64,000 nucleotides of DNA from Pseudomonas viridiflava (GTDB lineage Bacteria; Pseudomonadota; Gammaproteobacteria; Pseudomonadales; Pseudomonadaceae), in NCBI RefSeq assembly GCF_900591205.1, contig NZ_UUPU01000001.1:124001-188000 (forward strand), in the 5' to 3' direction. Made by a program: the position numbers and the translations under genes. Shown in pieces: positions 39,116-48,469 of the stretch (position 1 is its first letter; every line of letters starts with the position of its first letter). The notes under the pieces are model-generated. The model was not told the origin of the DNA. It saw only the letters and a list, made by a program, of their open reading frames with translations, and did no database searches.

Positions 39116-42100
39116 GCTGGCCTACTTTGCCGCGCCCTTGCAGGGTGGTTTCGTACATGCCTTCGGCGTAGGCCGGTGGTGTGTTGAACGTCCCTGCGTG
39201 GGTGGCACGCACGCGGTAAACGAAAGTGCCTACGTCGCGCAGCGCAGTGCCGTACAACACCACCCGATCATCACGTACATCCACATAGTCCGGCTGCCAG
39301 GTGCTCAACTCGGTCTCGCCGATGGGCGCCTGCCATGTGTCGGCTTCTTCGCTGCCTTCCACGTAGTCGGCTTGTTCGCCTTCACTTTCCTCTGAACTGG
39401 CGGCTTCCGGTTCCGGCGGCAAGTTATACACAGGTTCCACCCCACCCGGCAGCAGGTCGACCACGGCCACTTGCTGCACCTGGTCGCGGTCGGTGGCGCG
39501 CAGACGCAGGCGCACCAGGAACTCATCGCCCACGGCCACCTTGCTCACCGGCTCGCCTTTGAGGTCGAGGTATTCGTGGATGATTTCCAGGCCATTGTTG
39601 ATCGGCTTGAGCTTGGCGCCCTTATCGAAACCGGCTTCGCTGAGCATGTAGAACGCGGCCGGGCCGTCGGTTTTTTCCATCACCAGCTTTTGCGTGGCGC
39701 CCGGTACGGCGGCGCGAGGTGGCTGGCCGGCCATCTCCAGCAGTTGTTGCTGTTTGTCACTCAGCCAGGCGGTGGCCTTGAGGGTCATATCGTTTTGCGC
39801 GCGCTTGCCATAGTTGTCCAGGGCGCGCAGCAACAGGGCTGCCGACAGCGAGTTGTAGCGCTGTTCATTGAGGCGTTTGCCGAGTTTATCCAGCAAGGCG
39901 GTCGGTACATCCTCCAGCAGCTCGGGGAAGTGGCGCGTCAGCAGGTGCAAGTGTTCGGCGTCGTGCACCAGCGGGTCGTAATACAGGCCGTCGCTGTCCC
40001 ACTTATCCACAAGCGAGCGCCACGGGATCTTGCGGAACAACGTATCGGCCTGGCGATCCTGCTTAAGCAGCTTGTAGCTGGCGGCCAGATAGGCGGCGCC
40101 CAGGTCGTTCTGCCAAGTGTCCTTGAAGTAGCTTTCGTAACGCTCGCGGATGTCACTCAAGGCGCCGCTCACCAGAATCCCCTGACGACTCAGCAGGTAA
40201 CTGGCATAGGCGCGGTTGCGCAACTCCGACAGACCTTCGCTCGGGCCGTTGGCCAGATCCGTCAGATAGGCGTTAGAGCGCAGCAGCAAGTCCTCCGGCA
40301 CCGGCAGCCCGCGTTCCTTGGCTTCGATCAGGAAGTCGGTGGCGTACAGGCTGGCATACGGCGCCACGTCGGGGTTGGCCGCCCACAAACCGAAGCCACC
40401 GGCCTGGTTCTGACGCTGGCGCAGCATGCGCACCGCACTGGCGAAGGCGTGTTCGGCTTCGGCTGCAGTGCCGCCCCAGATCACCGCCGGCATGGCCTTG
40501 GACACCAGTTGCTCTGTGCAGGCGTAGCCGTAGTCATCCAGGTAATGCTTGAGGCCGTTGGCCCACACCAGCGGCGAGGCGGCTACGCCCAGTTGCACGT
40601 CGCGCAGTTGGCTGAACAGTTCGCGGGTGGGTTTGAGTTCTTTGCTGGCGCTGTCGAAGCGGCCCAGGCTCAGGGCCACACGATGTTCACTCAGGGGGCG
40701 GATCGAGGTGGTTTCCGCCACCTGGATACGTTTGCCATCCGCCAGCACCGCGACAAAACGCAGGTCCGCCGAGCCGAGGGTTTCGCCGACCTTGATCTTG
40801 AACTCGGCGGTGCCTTCCTTGCGCGGTTGCAGCGACAGCGTGCTGCCTTTGTCGCCCTGCACGATTAGGCCGTCGCTGGTCTGCAGTTCAAACTTCACAT
40901 CCGCCGCCGCGTCGAGGTTGCTGAACACCCCCGCACTTACGTTGAACACATCACCCGGCGCCACAAAGGCCGGCACGTTCGGCGTGATCACGATGGGCCC
41001 GCGCACTTCGGTGTTGGCCTCGCTGACGCCCACGCTGTCAGCATCCACCGCCACCGCGAACAGGTGCAGCTTGCCGTTGAAGCTGTCCGGCACCTGGTAA
41101 TGCAGCACGGTTTCGCCGGCCGGCAAGTCCACCAACCCCGACCACCAGGCCACCGGCGGCTGATGTTTACGCTTGAACGGGTTGAGGTGGTTGGCCAGGG
41201 CGCCTTCCGTATCGCCACCGGGCGCTGCCCCACTGAGCAAGCGGCTGAACTCCGGCAGGATAAGGTCAAGAATCTGACTGGTGCCGACTTCCAACGCACG
41301 CTTCTGAAAGAAGAAACCCAATGGGTCCGGCGCCTGGTAGCGCGCCACTTGCAGAATGCCTTCGTCCACCGCGTAAACCACCGCGCGGCCTGGGCGGTCG
41401 GCGTTCACCTTGATATCAAGGGTCTGCCCCGGTTCGATCTGCGCCGGGCCTTCAACCTTCAGCGCCATGCGCCGTGCATCCAGGTTGATGCTAAATGGCA
41501 CCACGCCGTAGGACAGCGGGCTCATATAGACCTCGGCTGAACCCATGTCCCGCACAAACTGCACGTTGACGTAGGCATTGCCCTCAAGCCCCGCAGGCAC
41601 GCGGATATGTTGCACGCTGTTGGTGCTGTCGGCCTTGAACCATTGCTGGGTATAGACCTTGTCGCGCTCGATGGTGATCAAACCGGCACCGGTGTACGGC
41701 GCACGAATGCTGATCGCAATCTCATCGCCGGTGGCGTAGCTGCGTTTATCCAGGCGCAGTTGCAGTTCGGCGTTGCGCTCAAGCGAGCGCGAGGTGTTGC
41801 CACGCCCGGCCACACTGTAGTCGATCTGGTTGAGCAGGTTGCCGTTGGCATCCTTGAGTTGCAGGGTGAAATCACCCGGTGTCGCGGTGTTCAGGGTCTG
41901 CTTGGCGCCTTCCTTGGTCATCACCAACGTTGATGCCGGTTGGCTGATGTTCTTGATGCGCGACTCGTATTTGTAAGTGCCGTTGGATTGTTTCACCAGC
42001 ACCGACACATAACGGTGCTCAACCACCTCGCTGGTCAGCCCGTCCACCGCCAGTGGCGTAAGGTCTGACGCGACGGCCAGCCATTGCACCTGGCGCGGGG

Positions 42101-44897
42101 CGTCCTTGGCAACGTACGACAGAGAGTCCTGACTTTTCACACCGACCAGATAGGGCGCGGATGACACCAGCAAGGCACTTTGCGCCGCCACATTGCGGCC
42201 ACCTTCGGCCTCGAACACCTGGGTCATCACTTGCAGGCGATAGGTGCTGTTGGCGAAGCGTTGCAGGTTGAGGTCGAGCACGGCCTGGCCGTTGTCGTCG
42301 ACGGTGGTCTCGGCCAGGTCTTCGGTGCTGGCGTCTTCCAGTGAATCGTTGAGGCGGAAGCGGTAATCGGGGTAACGCTCGAAGGCCGCGAGCGTCGGGC
42401 TCAGGGACATCTTCGCGGTTACACGACGACCTGCCGCCGGGGCGCCGAACAGGTGCATCGCGGTGACCTTGGCGACCACCTGGTCCGGTGAAATCCAGCC
42501 CTGCACGGGTGTGTCGTGCAGGCTCAGGCTGACCTTCATGCGGTCCGGCTCGAAATCGCGAACCTTGAAGCTGACACTGCCCAGGTCGGTGCGGGTATTT
42601 TTCTGCCCAATCAACTGCAGGGTCGCGGTGTAATCCCCGGCGGGGGCGACTTCGCTGCTGGGGAAATCAAAGGTTTCAAAACCGCTGGCAGACAGTTTCA
42701 GTGGCTGGCGGATCACGTCAAGGCCACGTGGGTCGGTGATTTGCAGCTCCACCGGCAGCCCTTGCAGGGCGCCTTTCCAGTTGCCGCTGCGCACGATCAT
42801 GCCCAGGTGGGCGGTTTCGCCGGGCCGGTACAGGCCACGGTCGGTGAACAGGTAGGCGCTGAGGCGATCAATCGCACCGTCTTCTTCCAGGCCACCTACA
42901 TCAAAGCGCGACAAATCCAGTTGCTGCGACTGACGGGCGATCGGCAGGAACGACTGATCATTGCCGCGAGTGACCACATACATCAGCGGCGTTTTCTCAC
43001 GGCGCAGTTCATCCAGCTTGGCGAAATGCGCGTGGCCTTCGGCATCGGTGCGGCCACTGCTGACCGGTAAACCGTTACGGCCGATGATGTCGACCTGTGC
43101 ATCGGCCACCGGCGACCCGTTGCCGATGGACTGCACATACACATCATGGCTGCCGTCGCTGGAGCGCTTGGCGATGATGCCGAGGTCGGTGACCACGATA
43201 AAACGCAGGTCGCTGGTGCTGCTGCGGTCGTACTCGAACGTACGCGGGGCCGGGTCATCCTGTGGACTGAGCTTGAGCACGAAAATGCCGCGCCGGCCGC
43301 CGTTGGCGGTGAGGTAGTGGCTGAGGTCGACGTTGTCGTAGACGGTTTTTGCCGGATCGTTAGATGACAGCGCAATATCCAGCGACTGGCGCTCCACCAT
43401 GCGGTCGAAGTATTCGTTGCCGAAATTCGGCCGCGCAAAGCTGCCGCTGCTCTGGTCCACCAGGTGTTGCAACTGGTTGGGCAGCAGGCGGGCGATTTCC
43501 ACATGCGCGCCGGGCACGCCACGGGCCATGAAACCCAGGCGTTTTTCGCCATTGAGGCTAAGCAGGGCACCGTCGGACAGGAACTGCAAGGTGCGCGGAT
43601 AGGCCGGCATGCTGATCAGTGAGGCCGTAGGGTTTTTTGCCAGGTAACCGCCGATGGCTTCCAGGTTGGCCGGCACGCGTACATACAGCGCGCGACCCGC
43701 AGGGGCCTTGAACTTGAAGGCGTGCAGGGTGTTCAGCGGCTCGACGCTGGGCACGTGGGTCAGGTTGACCTTGGTGCTGCGGGCCAGCAGGGCGTCGTCG
43801 ATATCGTTGCTGTTATAGGGTCGCGTGTCGTCCTGGGCTTTTTCCGGCAACAGCCATGCCTGGACCTTACCGGCAATGGTGTCATCGGCTACGGCGCTGG
43901 AACTGCTGAACATCAGCACCGGCTCCGGTTCACCGCGTTCGTTATCCACAAAGCTGACTTCGGCGCCGCTGAAGGTCAGGCGATAGCGGCCGGGCACAGT
44001 GACTTGCGCCACCAGCGGCGCGGTGCTGGCATTGCCGCCGTCGCGGGCCTTGATCCCTTCATCGAGCTTGGCGCTGACCGGCGTGCTTTCCAGTGGGGTG
44101 GCCAGCGCGGCGGAGCGTACATAGGCGTTGAGTCGGGTATCGTCGAAGCTGATTTCCGGCCGGTTGGGCAATTGGGCGTCGCGGTAGGCCAAGCCTTTGC
44201 CGAGGGTTACCGAGACGCGCTTGCGTAGGCTGTCTTCGTCGACCGGGTGGGAAAAGTGGAAGGTCGCCACCAGCTGTTTCAGCGTCGGGTTGGACGGATC
44301 CTGGTACAGCTCGTTGGCGGCCAGGGTGGCGCGCAGCGGTTGCGTGGAAAACTGGGTGCTGTACTGGTCCAGCAGGACGCCGTCGGCCAGCAGGTTCTTC
44401 TTGGCCAGGTCCAGGGTGTAATGGGCGTCGATGGGCCAGTCTTTTTCCGGCACGAACAACAGGCTGCGATCGTCTGCCCAGCGCCAGGCACCCGCGACCT
44501 CGGGCTTGAGGGTGATGCCCTGCGTGACCGGTTTGCCAATGGCCGCCAGCGGGGCCACGGACTCGGCGAAGCGCACCTGCAAGTTATCCACAACCGGCGG
44601 CTTTTGGCTGTAGTCGGTCAGGTTCGGCTTATGCAGCGAATACCCGACGGTGTGCGGCTGCGGCAGGTTGGAGTACCAGTGCCAGCCGTAAAAAGCGGCG
44701 GCGGCCAGCAGTACCAGGCCCAGTACGCCGGCACCGGTCTGGCGCGGATAGGCACGCGCCTTTTGGCCCAGATTGGCTAGGCCACGGCCGATGGCACGCA
44801 GCCAGAACGGCGGATGCCATTGGCCGAAGAGGGCACTCACCACCGTCAGTAAAGCGCCGGCAATACGGCGGCTGATCGCTTTGAACGAATCGAACAT
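39096..44897 (-). CDS. yfhM: Bacterial alpha-2-macroglobulin, YfhM type
   Basis: Large periplasmic protease trap. The 1933-residue protein is anchored by an N-terminal transmembrane helix (about residues 54-72, 'TGAGVLGLVLLAAAAFYGW') and is built of macroglobulin-like beta domains. The thioester motif Cys-Thr-Glu-Gln is intact at 1460-1463 ('YGYACTEQLVSK'), so it should trap attacking proteases covalently. A bait region and an all-helical thioester domain are expected around it. I choose the ATG at 44897, which has AGGGA at proper distance; the ATG at 44906 would overlap that site. E. coli YfhM is a lipoprotein, whereas no lipobox is visible here. Confidence 0.93.
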   Translation of the reverse strand: MFDSFKAISRRIAGALLTVVSALFGQWHPPFWLRAIGRGLANLGQKARAYPRQTGAGVLGLVLLAAAAFYGWHWYSNLPQPHTVGYSLHKPNLTDYSQKPPVVDNLQVRFAESVAPLAAIGKPVTQGITLKPEVAGAWRWADDRSLLFVPEKDWPIDAHYTLDLAKKNLLADGVLLDQYSTQFSTQPLRATLAANELYQDPSNPTLKQLVATFHFSHPVDEDSLRKRVSVTLGKGLAYRDAQLPNRPEISFDDTRLNAYVRSAALATPLESTPVSAKLDEGIKARDGGNASTAPLVAQVTVPGRYRLTFSGAEVSFVDNERGEPEPVLMFSSSSAVADDTIAGKVQAWLLPEKAQDDTRPYNSNDIDDALLARSTKVNLTHVPSVEPLNTLHAFKFKAPAGRALYVRVPANLEAIGGYLAKNPTASLISMPAYPRTLQFLSDGALLSLNGEKRLGFMARGVPGAHVEIARLLPNQLQHLVDQSSGSFARPNFGNEYFDRMVERQSLDIALSSNDPAKTVYDNVDLSHYLTANGGRRGIFVLKLSPQDDPAPRTFEYDRSSTSDLRFIVVTDLGIIAKRSSDGSHDVYVQSIGNGSPVADAQVDIIGRNGLPVSSGRTDAEGHAHFAKLDELRREKTPLMYVVTRGNDQSFLPIARQSQQLDLSRFDVGGLEEDGAIDRLSAYLFTDRGLYRPGETAHLGMIVRSGNWKGALQGLPVELQITDPRGLDVIRQPLKLSASGFETFDFPSSEVAPAGDYTATLQLIGQKNTRTDLGSVSFKVRDFEPDRMKVSLSLHDTPVQGWISPDQVVAKVTAMHLFGAPAAGRRVTAKMSLSPTLAAFERYPDYRFRLNDSLEDASTEDLAETTVDDNGQAVLDLNLQRFANSTYRLQVMTQVFEAEGGRNVAAQSALLVSSAPYLVGVKSQDSLSYVAKDAPRQVQWLAVASDLTPLAVDGLTSEVVEHRYVSVLVKQSNGTYKYESRIKNISQPASTLVMTKEGAKQTLNTATPGDFTLQLKDANGNLLNQIDYSVAGRGNTSRSLERNAELQLRLDKRSYATGDEIAISIRAPYTGAGLITIERDKVYTQQWFKADSTNSVQHIRVPAGLEGNAYVNVQFVRDMGSAEVYMSPLSYGVVPFSINLDARRMALKVEGPAQIEPGQTLDIKVNADRPGRAVVYAVDEGILQVARYQAPDPLGFFFQKRALEVGTSQILDLILPEFSRLLSGAAPGGDTEGALANHLNPFKRKHQPPVAWWSGLVDLPAGETVLHYQVPDSFNGKLHLFAVAVDADSVGVSEANTEVRGPIVITPNVPAFVAPGDVFNVSAGVFSNLDAAADVKFELQTSDGLIVQGDKGSTLSLQPRKEGTAEFKIKVGETLGSADLRFVAVLADGKRIQVAETTSIRPLSEHRVALSLGRFDSASKELKPTRELFSQLRDVQLGVAASPLVWANGLKHYLDDYGYACTEQLVSKAMPAVIWGGTAAEAEHAFASAVRMLRQRQNQAGGFGLWAANPDVAPYASLYATDFLIEAKERGLPVPEDLLLRSNAYLTDLANGPSEGLSELRNRAYASYLLSRQGILVSGALSDIRERYESYFKDTWQNDLGAAYLAASYKLLKQDRQADTLFRKIPWRSLVDKWDSDGLYYDPLVHDAEHLHLLTRHFPELLEDVPTALLDKLGKRLNEQRYNSLSAALLLRALDNYGKRAQNDMTLKATAWLSDKQQQLLEMAGQPPRAAVPGATQKLVMEKTDGPAAFYMLSEAGFDKGAKLKPINNGLEIIHEYLDLKGEPVSKVAVGDEFLVRLRLRATDRDQVQQVAVVDLLPGGVEPVYNLPPEPEAASSEESEGEQADYVEGSEEADTWQAPIGETELSTWQPDYVDVRDDRVVLYGTALRDVGTFVYRVRATHAGTFNTPPAYAEGMYETTLQGRGKVGQLEITKP

Positions 44898-45048
44898 GGT
44901 GAGCATCCCTGGCTAAGTGCGGCGTATCTTACAGGTATCTTTGATACAAAAGATGACGCCGATCTCCCGCACAGGGTGGATGTTTACTGGGTTAGCGGGA
45001 TGATCAGCGGTTTCGGACTTTGCCCGCTCTCGCCATCGCCCTCAGTCA

Positions 45049-45139
45049 CTGTGGGAGCTGGCTTGCCTGCGATGGCGTCGGCACAGCAAACATCCATGCT
45101 GGCTGATACTCCGTCATCGCAGGCAAGCCAGCTCCCACT
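45049..45139. repeat. REPIN between yfhM and the ynb-type lipid operon
   Basis: TGTGGGAGCTGGCTTGCCTG.. and ..CAGGCAAGCCAGCTCCCAC are perfect inverted REP copies (20 bp each) separated by about 50 bases that include 'GATGGCG'/'CGTCATC'. The element lies in the 270-base gap upstream of yfhM and downstream of the lipid operon; nothing else coding is seen there. Confidence 0.92.
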
Positions 45140-45171
45140 ATTTATCCGCGTTGGGCTTGAGGCTGTATTTC

Positions 45172-46104
45172 TCAGGTCCACCAGTAGCGCACGAGGTGGA
45201 AGAAAATCGGCGCGGCAAAACACACCGAATCCAGCCGATCGAGCATCCCGCCGTGCCCTTCGATCATATGCCCCCAGTCTTTTACGCCCCGGTCGCGCTT
45301 GATCGCCGACATCACAATGCCGCCGGCAAACCCGAGCAGGTTGATCAACAGCGCGATCAAAAACGACTGCCACGGGTTGAACGGTGTGGTCCACCACAGC
45401 GCGGCGCCGATCAGGGAGGAGAGCAGAATCCCGCCGACAAAGCCTTCCACGGTTTTGGAGGGCGACAGGTTGGGCGCGATCTTGTGTTTGCCGAACAGCT
45501 TGCCGCACACGTACTGCAACACATCCGAGAGTTGCACCACGATCACCAGATAGGCGATCAGCAGCAGGTTGCGGCCTTCGTAGCCTTGGATATCGAGGGT
45601 CAGTAGCGCAGGCACAAAGGACACGCAGAACACCGCGATCATCAGGCCCCACTGTACTTTCGACGCACGTTCCAGGAAGTGCGTGCTGTCGCCGCCCAGC
45701 GAAGCGAGGATCGGCAGCAGCAGGAACACGTACACCGGGATAAAGATCGAGAACAGCCCGTACCAGTCCGAGTAGATCAGCAGGTATTGCAGCGGTAGGG
45801 CCAGATAGAACGCGGCGACCAAGGCCGGATAGTCGCTGCGGCGGGTGGGGGTGAGGGTGAGGAATTCGCGCAGGGCGTAGAACGACACGGCGTAGAACAG
45901 TAGGATCACCGCGCCAGTGCCGAGCCAGAAGGCGATGCCGATCACCACCACCATCACCCACCAGGCGTTGATGCGGGCGTTGAGGTTGTCGATCACCGCA
46001 TTGGGGCTGCCACGGGTGCGCAGTTTGAGGATCAGGCCGATCAGCGAGGCGAGCACCAGGATCGCGCCGATCCCGCCGAACAACATGAGGGTTTGGCTAT
46101 CCAT
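45172..46104 (-). CDS. ynbB: CDP-diglyceride synthase paralogue (phosphatidate cytidylyltransferase), YnbB-like
   Basis: Integral membrane enzyme that would make CDP-diacylglycerol from phosphatidate and CTP. The 310-residue protein has about eight hydrophobic segments, 'APNLSPSKTVEGFVGGIL' and the CdsA signature 'KRDRGVKDWGHMIEGHGG' followed by Leu-Asp-Arg-Leu-Asp-Ser. This is probably a second copy, since the housekeeping cdsA normally sits with dxr, ispU and bamA. The ATG at 46104 has GGAG ten bases upstream and follows the acyltransferase stop by one base. With its neighbours it matches E. coli ynbB, reported (from memory) to support synthesis of the glycolipid MPIase. Confidence 0.88.
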   Translation of the reverse strand: MDSQTLMLFGGIGAILVLASLIGLILKLRTRGSPNAVIDNLNARINAWWVMVVVIGIAFWLGTGAVILLFYAVSFYALREFLTLTPTRRSDYPALVAAFYLALPLQYLLIYSDWYGLFSIFIPVYVFLLLPILASLGGDSTHFLERASKVQWGLMIAVFCVSFVPALLTLDIQGYEGRNLLLIAYLVIVVQLSDVLQYVCGKLFGKHKIAPNLSPSKTVEGFVGGILLSSLIGAALWWTTPFNPWQSFLIALLINLLGFAGGIVMSAIKRDRGVKDWGHMIEGHGGMLDRLDSVCFAAPIFFHLVRYWWT

Positions 46105-46105
46105 G

Positions 46106-46726
46106 TCAGACATGCTCCGGAGCAAGGGCGAGCAGGGCATCGCGGGTGCGCGCAAGGAAGTCGGTTTTGTCTTCGCCGTCTTCCAATTGCAGCGGCGCGC
46201 CGAAGCTGGTGGTGCACAGCAAAGGCAGCGGCAGTACGCGGCCCTTGGGCATGACCCGGTTGAGGTTGGCGATCCACACCGGGATCAATTCGGCCTGTGG
46301 GTAACTTTTCGCCAGGTGGTACAGCCCGCTTTTGAAGGGCAGCAGGCCGTCTTCCAAATTGCGTGTGCCCTCGGGAAAGATGATCAGCGAATCGCCGCCT
46401 TCCAGGGCGTTGAGCATGGGCTGCAGTGGGTTATCCACAGGCTCCTTGCGCTCGCGGTCGATCAGCACGCCATTGAACACGCGGTTGATGATGTAGCGGC
46501 GCAGGGCACTTTTGTTCCAGTAATCGCTGCCGGCCACCGGGCGCGTGAACTTGCGCAGGTTCTGCGGCAGTGACGCCCACAGCAACACGAAGTCGCCGTG
46601 GCTGCTGTGGTTGGCGAAGTAGATGCGCTGCACCGGCACCGGTGCGCAGCCCAGCCACAGGCTGCGGGCGCCGGTGACGGTGCGGGCCATGGAGGTAATC
46701 AGCGTGGCGACCACGGGTTCGAACAT
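46106..46726 (-). CDS. PlsC-type 1-acyl-glycerol-3-phosphate acyltransferase
   Basis: Acyltransferase that likely makes phosphatidate for the adjacent CDP-diglyceride synthase. The 206-residue protein has the catalytic H-x4-D box in 'YFANHSSHGDFVLLW' (about residues 36-50), the glycerol-3-phosphate-binding 'SLIIFPEGTRN' and 'FKSGLYHLAK'. It is distinct from the short E. coli ynb operon, which as I recall lacks an acyltransferase. It starts 9 bases after the small membrane-protein gene. Confidence 0.88.
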   Translation of the reverse strand: MFEPVVATLITSMARTVTGARSLWLGCAPVPVQRIYFANHSSHGDFVLLWASLPQNLRKFTRPVAGSDYWNKSALRRYIINRVFNGVLIDRERKEPVDNPLQPMLNALEGGDSLIIFPEGTRNLEDGLLPFKSGLYHLAKSYPQAELIPVWIANLNRVMPKGRVLPLPLLCTTSFGAPLQLEDGEDKTDFLARTRDALLALAPEHV

Positions 46727-46735
46727 GGGAATTCC

Positions 46736-47179
46736 TTATCCGGCGAAAGGCAGCCAAGGGCTGGCGAGGATCACGAGCAGAGTCAGCAGCGCTTGCGCGC
46801 CCAGCAGCCAGGCTTGTTTGCGCAGCAGTTTGAGGGCGCCGCGACGGCGCTCGGTCCAGGGCCGGCCCGCCCGCTTGGGCGATTGCAGGCCAAGGCTTTG
46901 CAGGGCCTGGTCGAGGTCCGCAGTACGTTCAAGGTCGCGGGCCAGCAGGGCGAACAGGTCGGCGTCGAAGGCCACGCGCAGCGCCCAATACTTTTGCAGC
47001 AGCCCGAGGATAATCATCCACAGGCTGAGCAGCAGGCAGAGGGTCGAAATACTCGCCATCAGCAATTGGGCCAGGCCGAACAACACGCCGGCCACGGTCA
47101 GACCTGTGGATAACTGATCCAGCGAGCGACCACGGCGCAGCAGGCTGGCGACTACCTGGAGTTCCATATCAGCGGGCAT
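46736..47179 (-). CDS. Small membrane protein of unknown function in the ynb-type lipid operon
   Basis: Not recognised. The 147-residue protein has two hydrophobic segments close together near the middle ('TGLTVAGVLFGLAQLLMAS', 'LCLLLSLWMIILGLLQKYW'), a charged region, and a third C-terminal hydrophobic stretch ('WLLGAQALLTLLVILASPW'). It is probably an inner-membrane subunit. The ATG at 47179 has an excellent GGAGGG site and overlaps the upstream phosphatase gene by 11 bases; an ATG at 47167 lacks one. Overlap on both sides of the operon implies a shared role with the lipid enzymes. Confidence 0.8.
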   Translation of the reverse strand: MPADMELQVVASLLRRGRSLDQLSTGLTVAGVLFGLAQLLMASISTLCLLLSLWMIILGLLQKYWALRVAFDADLFALLARDLERTADLDQALQSLGLQSPKRAGRPWTERRRGALKLLRKQAWLLGAQALLTLLVILASPWLPFAG

Positions 47180-48467
47180 CGGGCAAACCCTCCAAAGCTT
47201 CACGGTGAGCGGGGTGCAGGACCACATGGGCCCGCGCTGTACGAATAATAGCCAGTGCTTGGTCTACCGTAGCGGCGCGCCCAGTGTGCAGCAGCCAGGC
47301 AGCGACGGCGGTCGCGCTGCGTGAATAGCCCAAGGCGCAGCACACCAGCAACGGTCCGCTGGCGCGCAGGCGTTCGATGGCCTTGGCCGCTTGCAGGCAT
47401 TCGGTGGGCGTTGGGGCGATCAGGTCGAGTACGGGCACGCATTCATAAGCGCGGCCCTGTGGATTAATCGGCAATTCGGCGCACAGATCGACGATGGCGT
47501 TGAATGAACCTTGCTCTTTACTCGTAGGAATCCGCCCAAGCCAGACGTTATCCACAATCAAGTCGGGGTGGGGATGCTTGCGCGTCCACAGGCGTGAATT
47601 GATCCATGCGCCCGTCAGATAAGGTGCATACAGCCAGCGTGCGGCGGGCGTCAGGCGGCCATCGGCACGCTTTTGGAAGCCCGCAGCGCCAAGCACAAAA
47701 TAATTGGCCTTGATCAACCCCAGCGAAACCGCCGGCCACAGCAGCCAAAGCCACCCGCCGCCCAGCCAGAACGCGACAACCACCAACGCCAAAGCGCCCA
47801 GCCCGTAGCGCATGCCCAGCCGCCAGCGCTTTGAGTCTCGGGTCAGCCGCGCATTCAGCAGCGGGTTTGGATGCTCCAGTGGCCACAACCATACGCACAG
47901 CCACCCGGCGAGGGCGCCTGTGGGTAAGTCGATAAAGTGATGTTGATAAGTGGTCAGCACTGAAATACCGATCAATGCGAACCAGCCATGCACCAGCCAG
48001 CGCCAGACACCTTGTGTATGCCGCTGGTACATGACCCACAGGATCACCAGCAGCGCGATATGCAGCGAGGGCGCCTGGTTGAACGGCTTGTCGAAACCCG
48101 CCAGCACGGCAAACAGCCAACCGAACACGCCGTCCAGCTCTGGCCGTTCAAAGGTGAAACGCAGCGGCCAGATCAGGAAGCAACTCACGGCAATGACCTG
48201 CGCACTGAGCAGCCGCAGGGCATGTTGTTTCAGTTCATGCCGGGTGTTGGGCAAAAGCAGGGAGAAGCCGTAGAGCAGGTCGATGGACCAGTAGGGCACG
48301 ATGGTCCAGGCCCAGAACGGCATATGGGTTTCCCAGCCGAACACCAGCGTGCCGACGTCGCTGCGCTGGCTGGTGACCCAGGTAGCAAAGCCGTAGGTGC
48401 TGAAAAACAGCGGCGCCAACAACAGCAGCCACAGGACTGCCGGTTTCAATAAGCCGGGTTCGCGCAT
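47169..48467 (-). CDS. ynbD: Fused PAP2-type lipid phosphatase and dual-specificity phosphatase, YnbD-like
   Basis: 432-residue membrane protein with two phosphatase modules. The N-terminal part has several transmembrane helices with PAP2-type motifs ('NQAPSLHIALL' and 'YQHHFIDLPTGALAG', about residues 140-200). The cytosolic C-terminal part is a dual-specificity/tyrosine-phosphatase domain with the P-loop 'VCCALGYSRSATAVAAWLL' (Cys-x5-Arg). DSP-type enzymes include lipid phosphatases such as PTPMT1, so both halves may act on lipid phosphates. Same architecture and length class as E. coli YnbD. The ATG at 48467 follows the ynbC stop by 2 bases. Confidence 0.88.
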   Translation of the reverse strand: MREPGLLKPAVLWLLLLAPLFFSTYGFATWVTSQRSDVGTLVFGWETHMPFWAWTIVPYWSIDLLYGFSLLLPNTRHELKQHALRLLSAQVIAVSCFLIWPLRFTFERPELDGVFGWLFAVLAGFDKPFNQAPSLHIALLVILWVMYQRHTQGVWRWLVHGWFALIGISVLTTYQHHFIDLPTGALAGWLCVWLWPLEHPNPLLNARLTRDSKRWRLGMRYGLGALALVVVAFWLGGGWLWLLWPAVSLGLIKANYFVLGAAGFQKRADGRLTPAARWLYAPYLTGAWINSRLWTRKHPHPDLIVDNVWLGRIPTSKEQGSFNAIVDLCAELPINPQGRAYECVPVLDLIAPTPTECLQAAKAIERLRASGPLLVCCALGYSRSATAVAAWLLHTGRAATVDQALAIIRTARAHVVLHPAHREALEGLPDAR

Positions 48468-48469
48468 GC

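Noticed and set aside
39471..40868. 465-codon open frame on the plus strand opposite yfhM
   Set aside because: Antisense shadow of the intact alpha-2-macroglobulin gene; Gln/Gly/Val-rich and without domain motifs.
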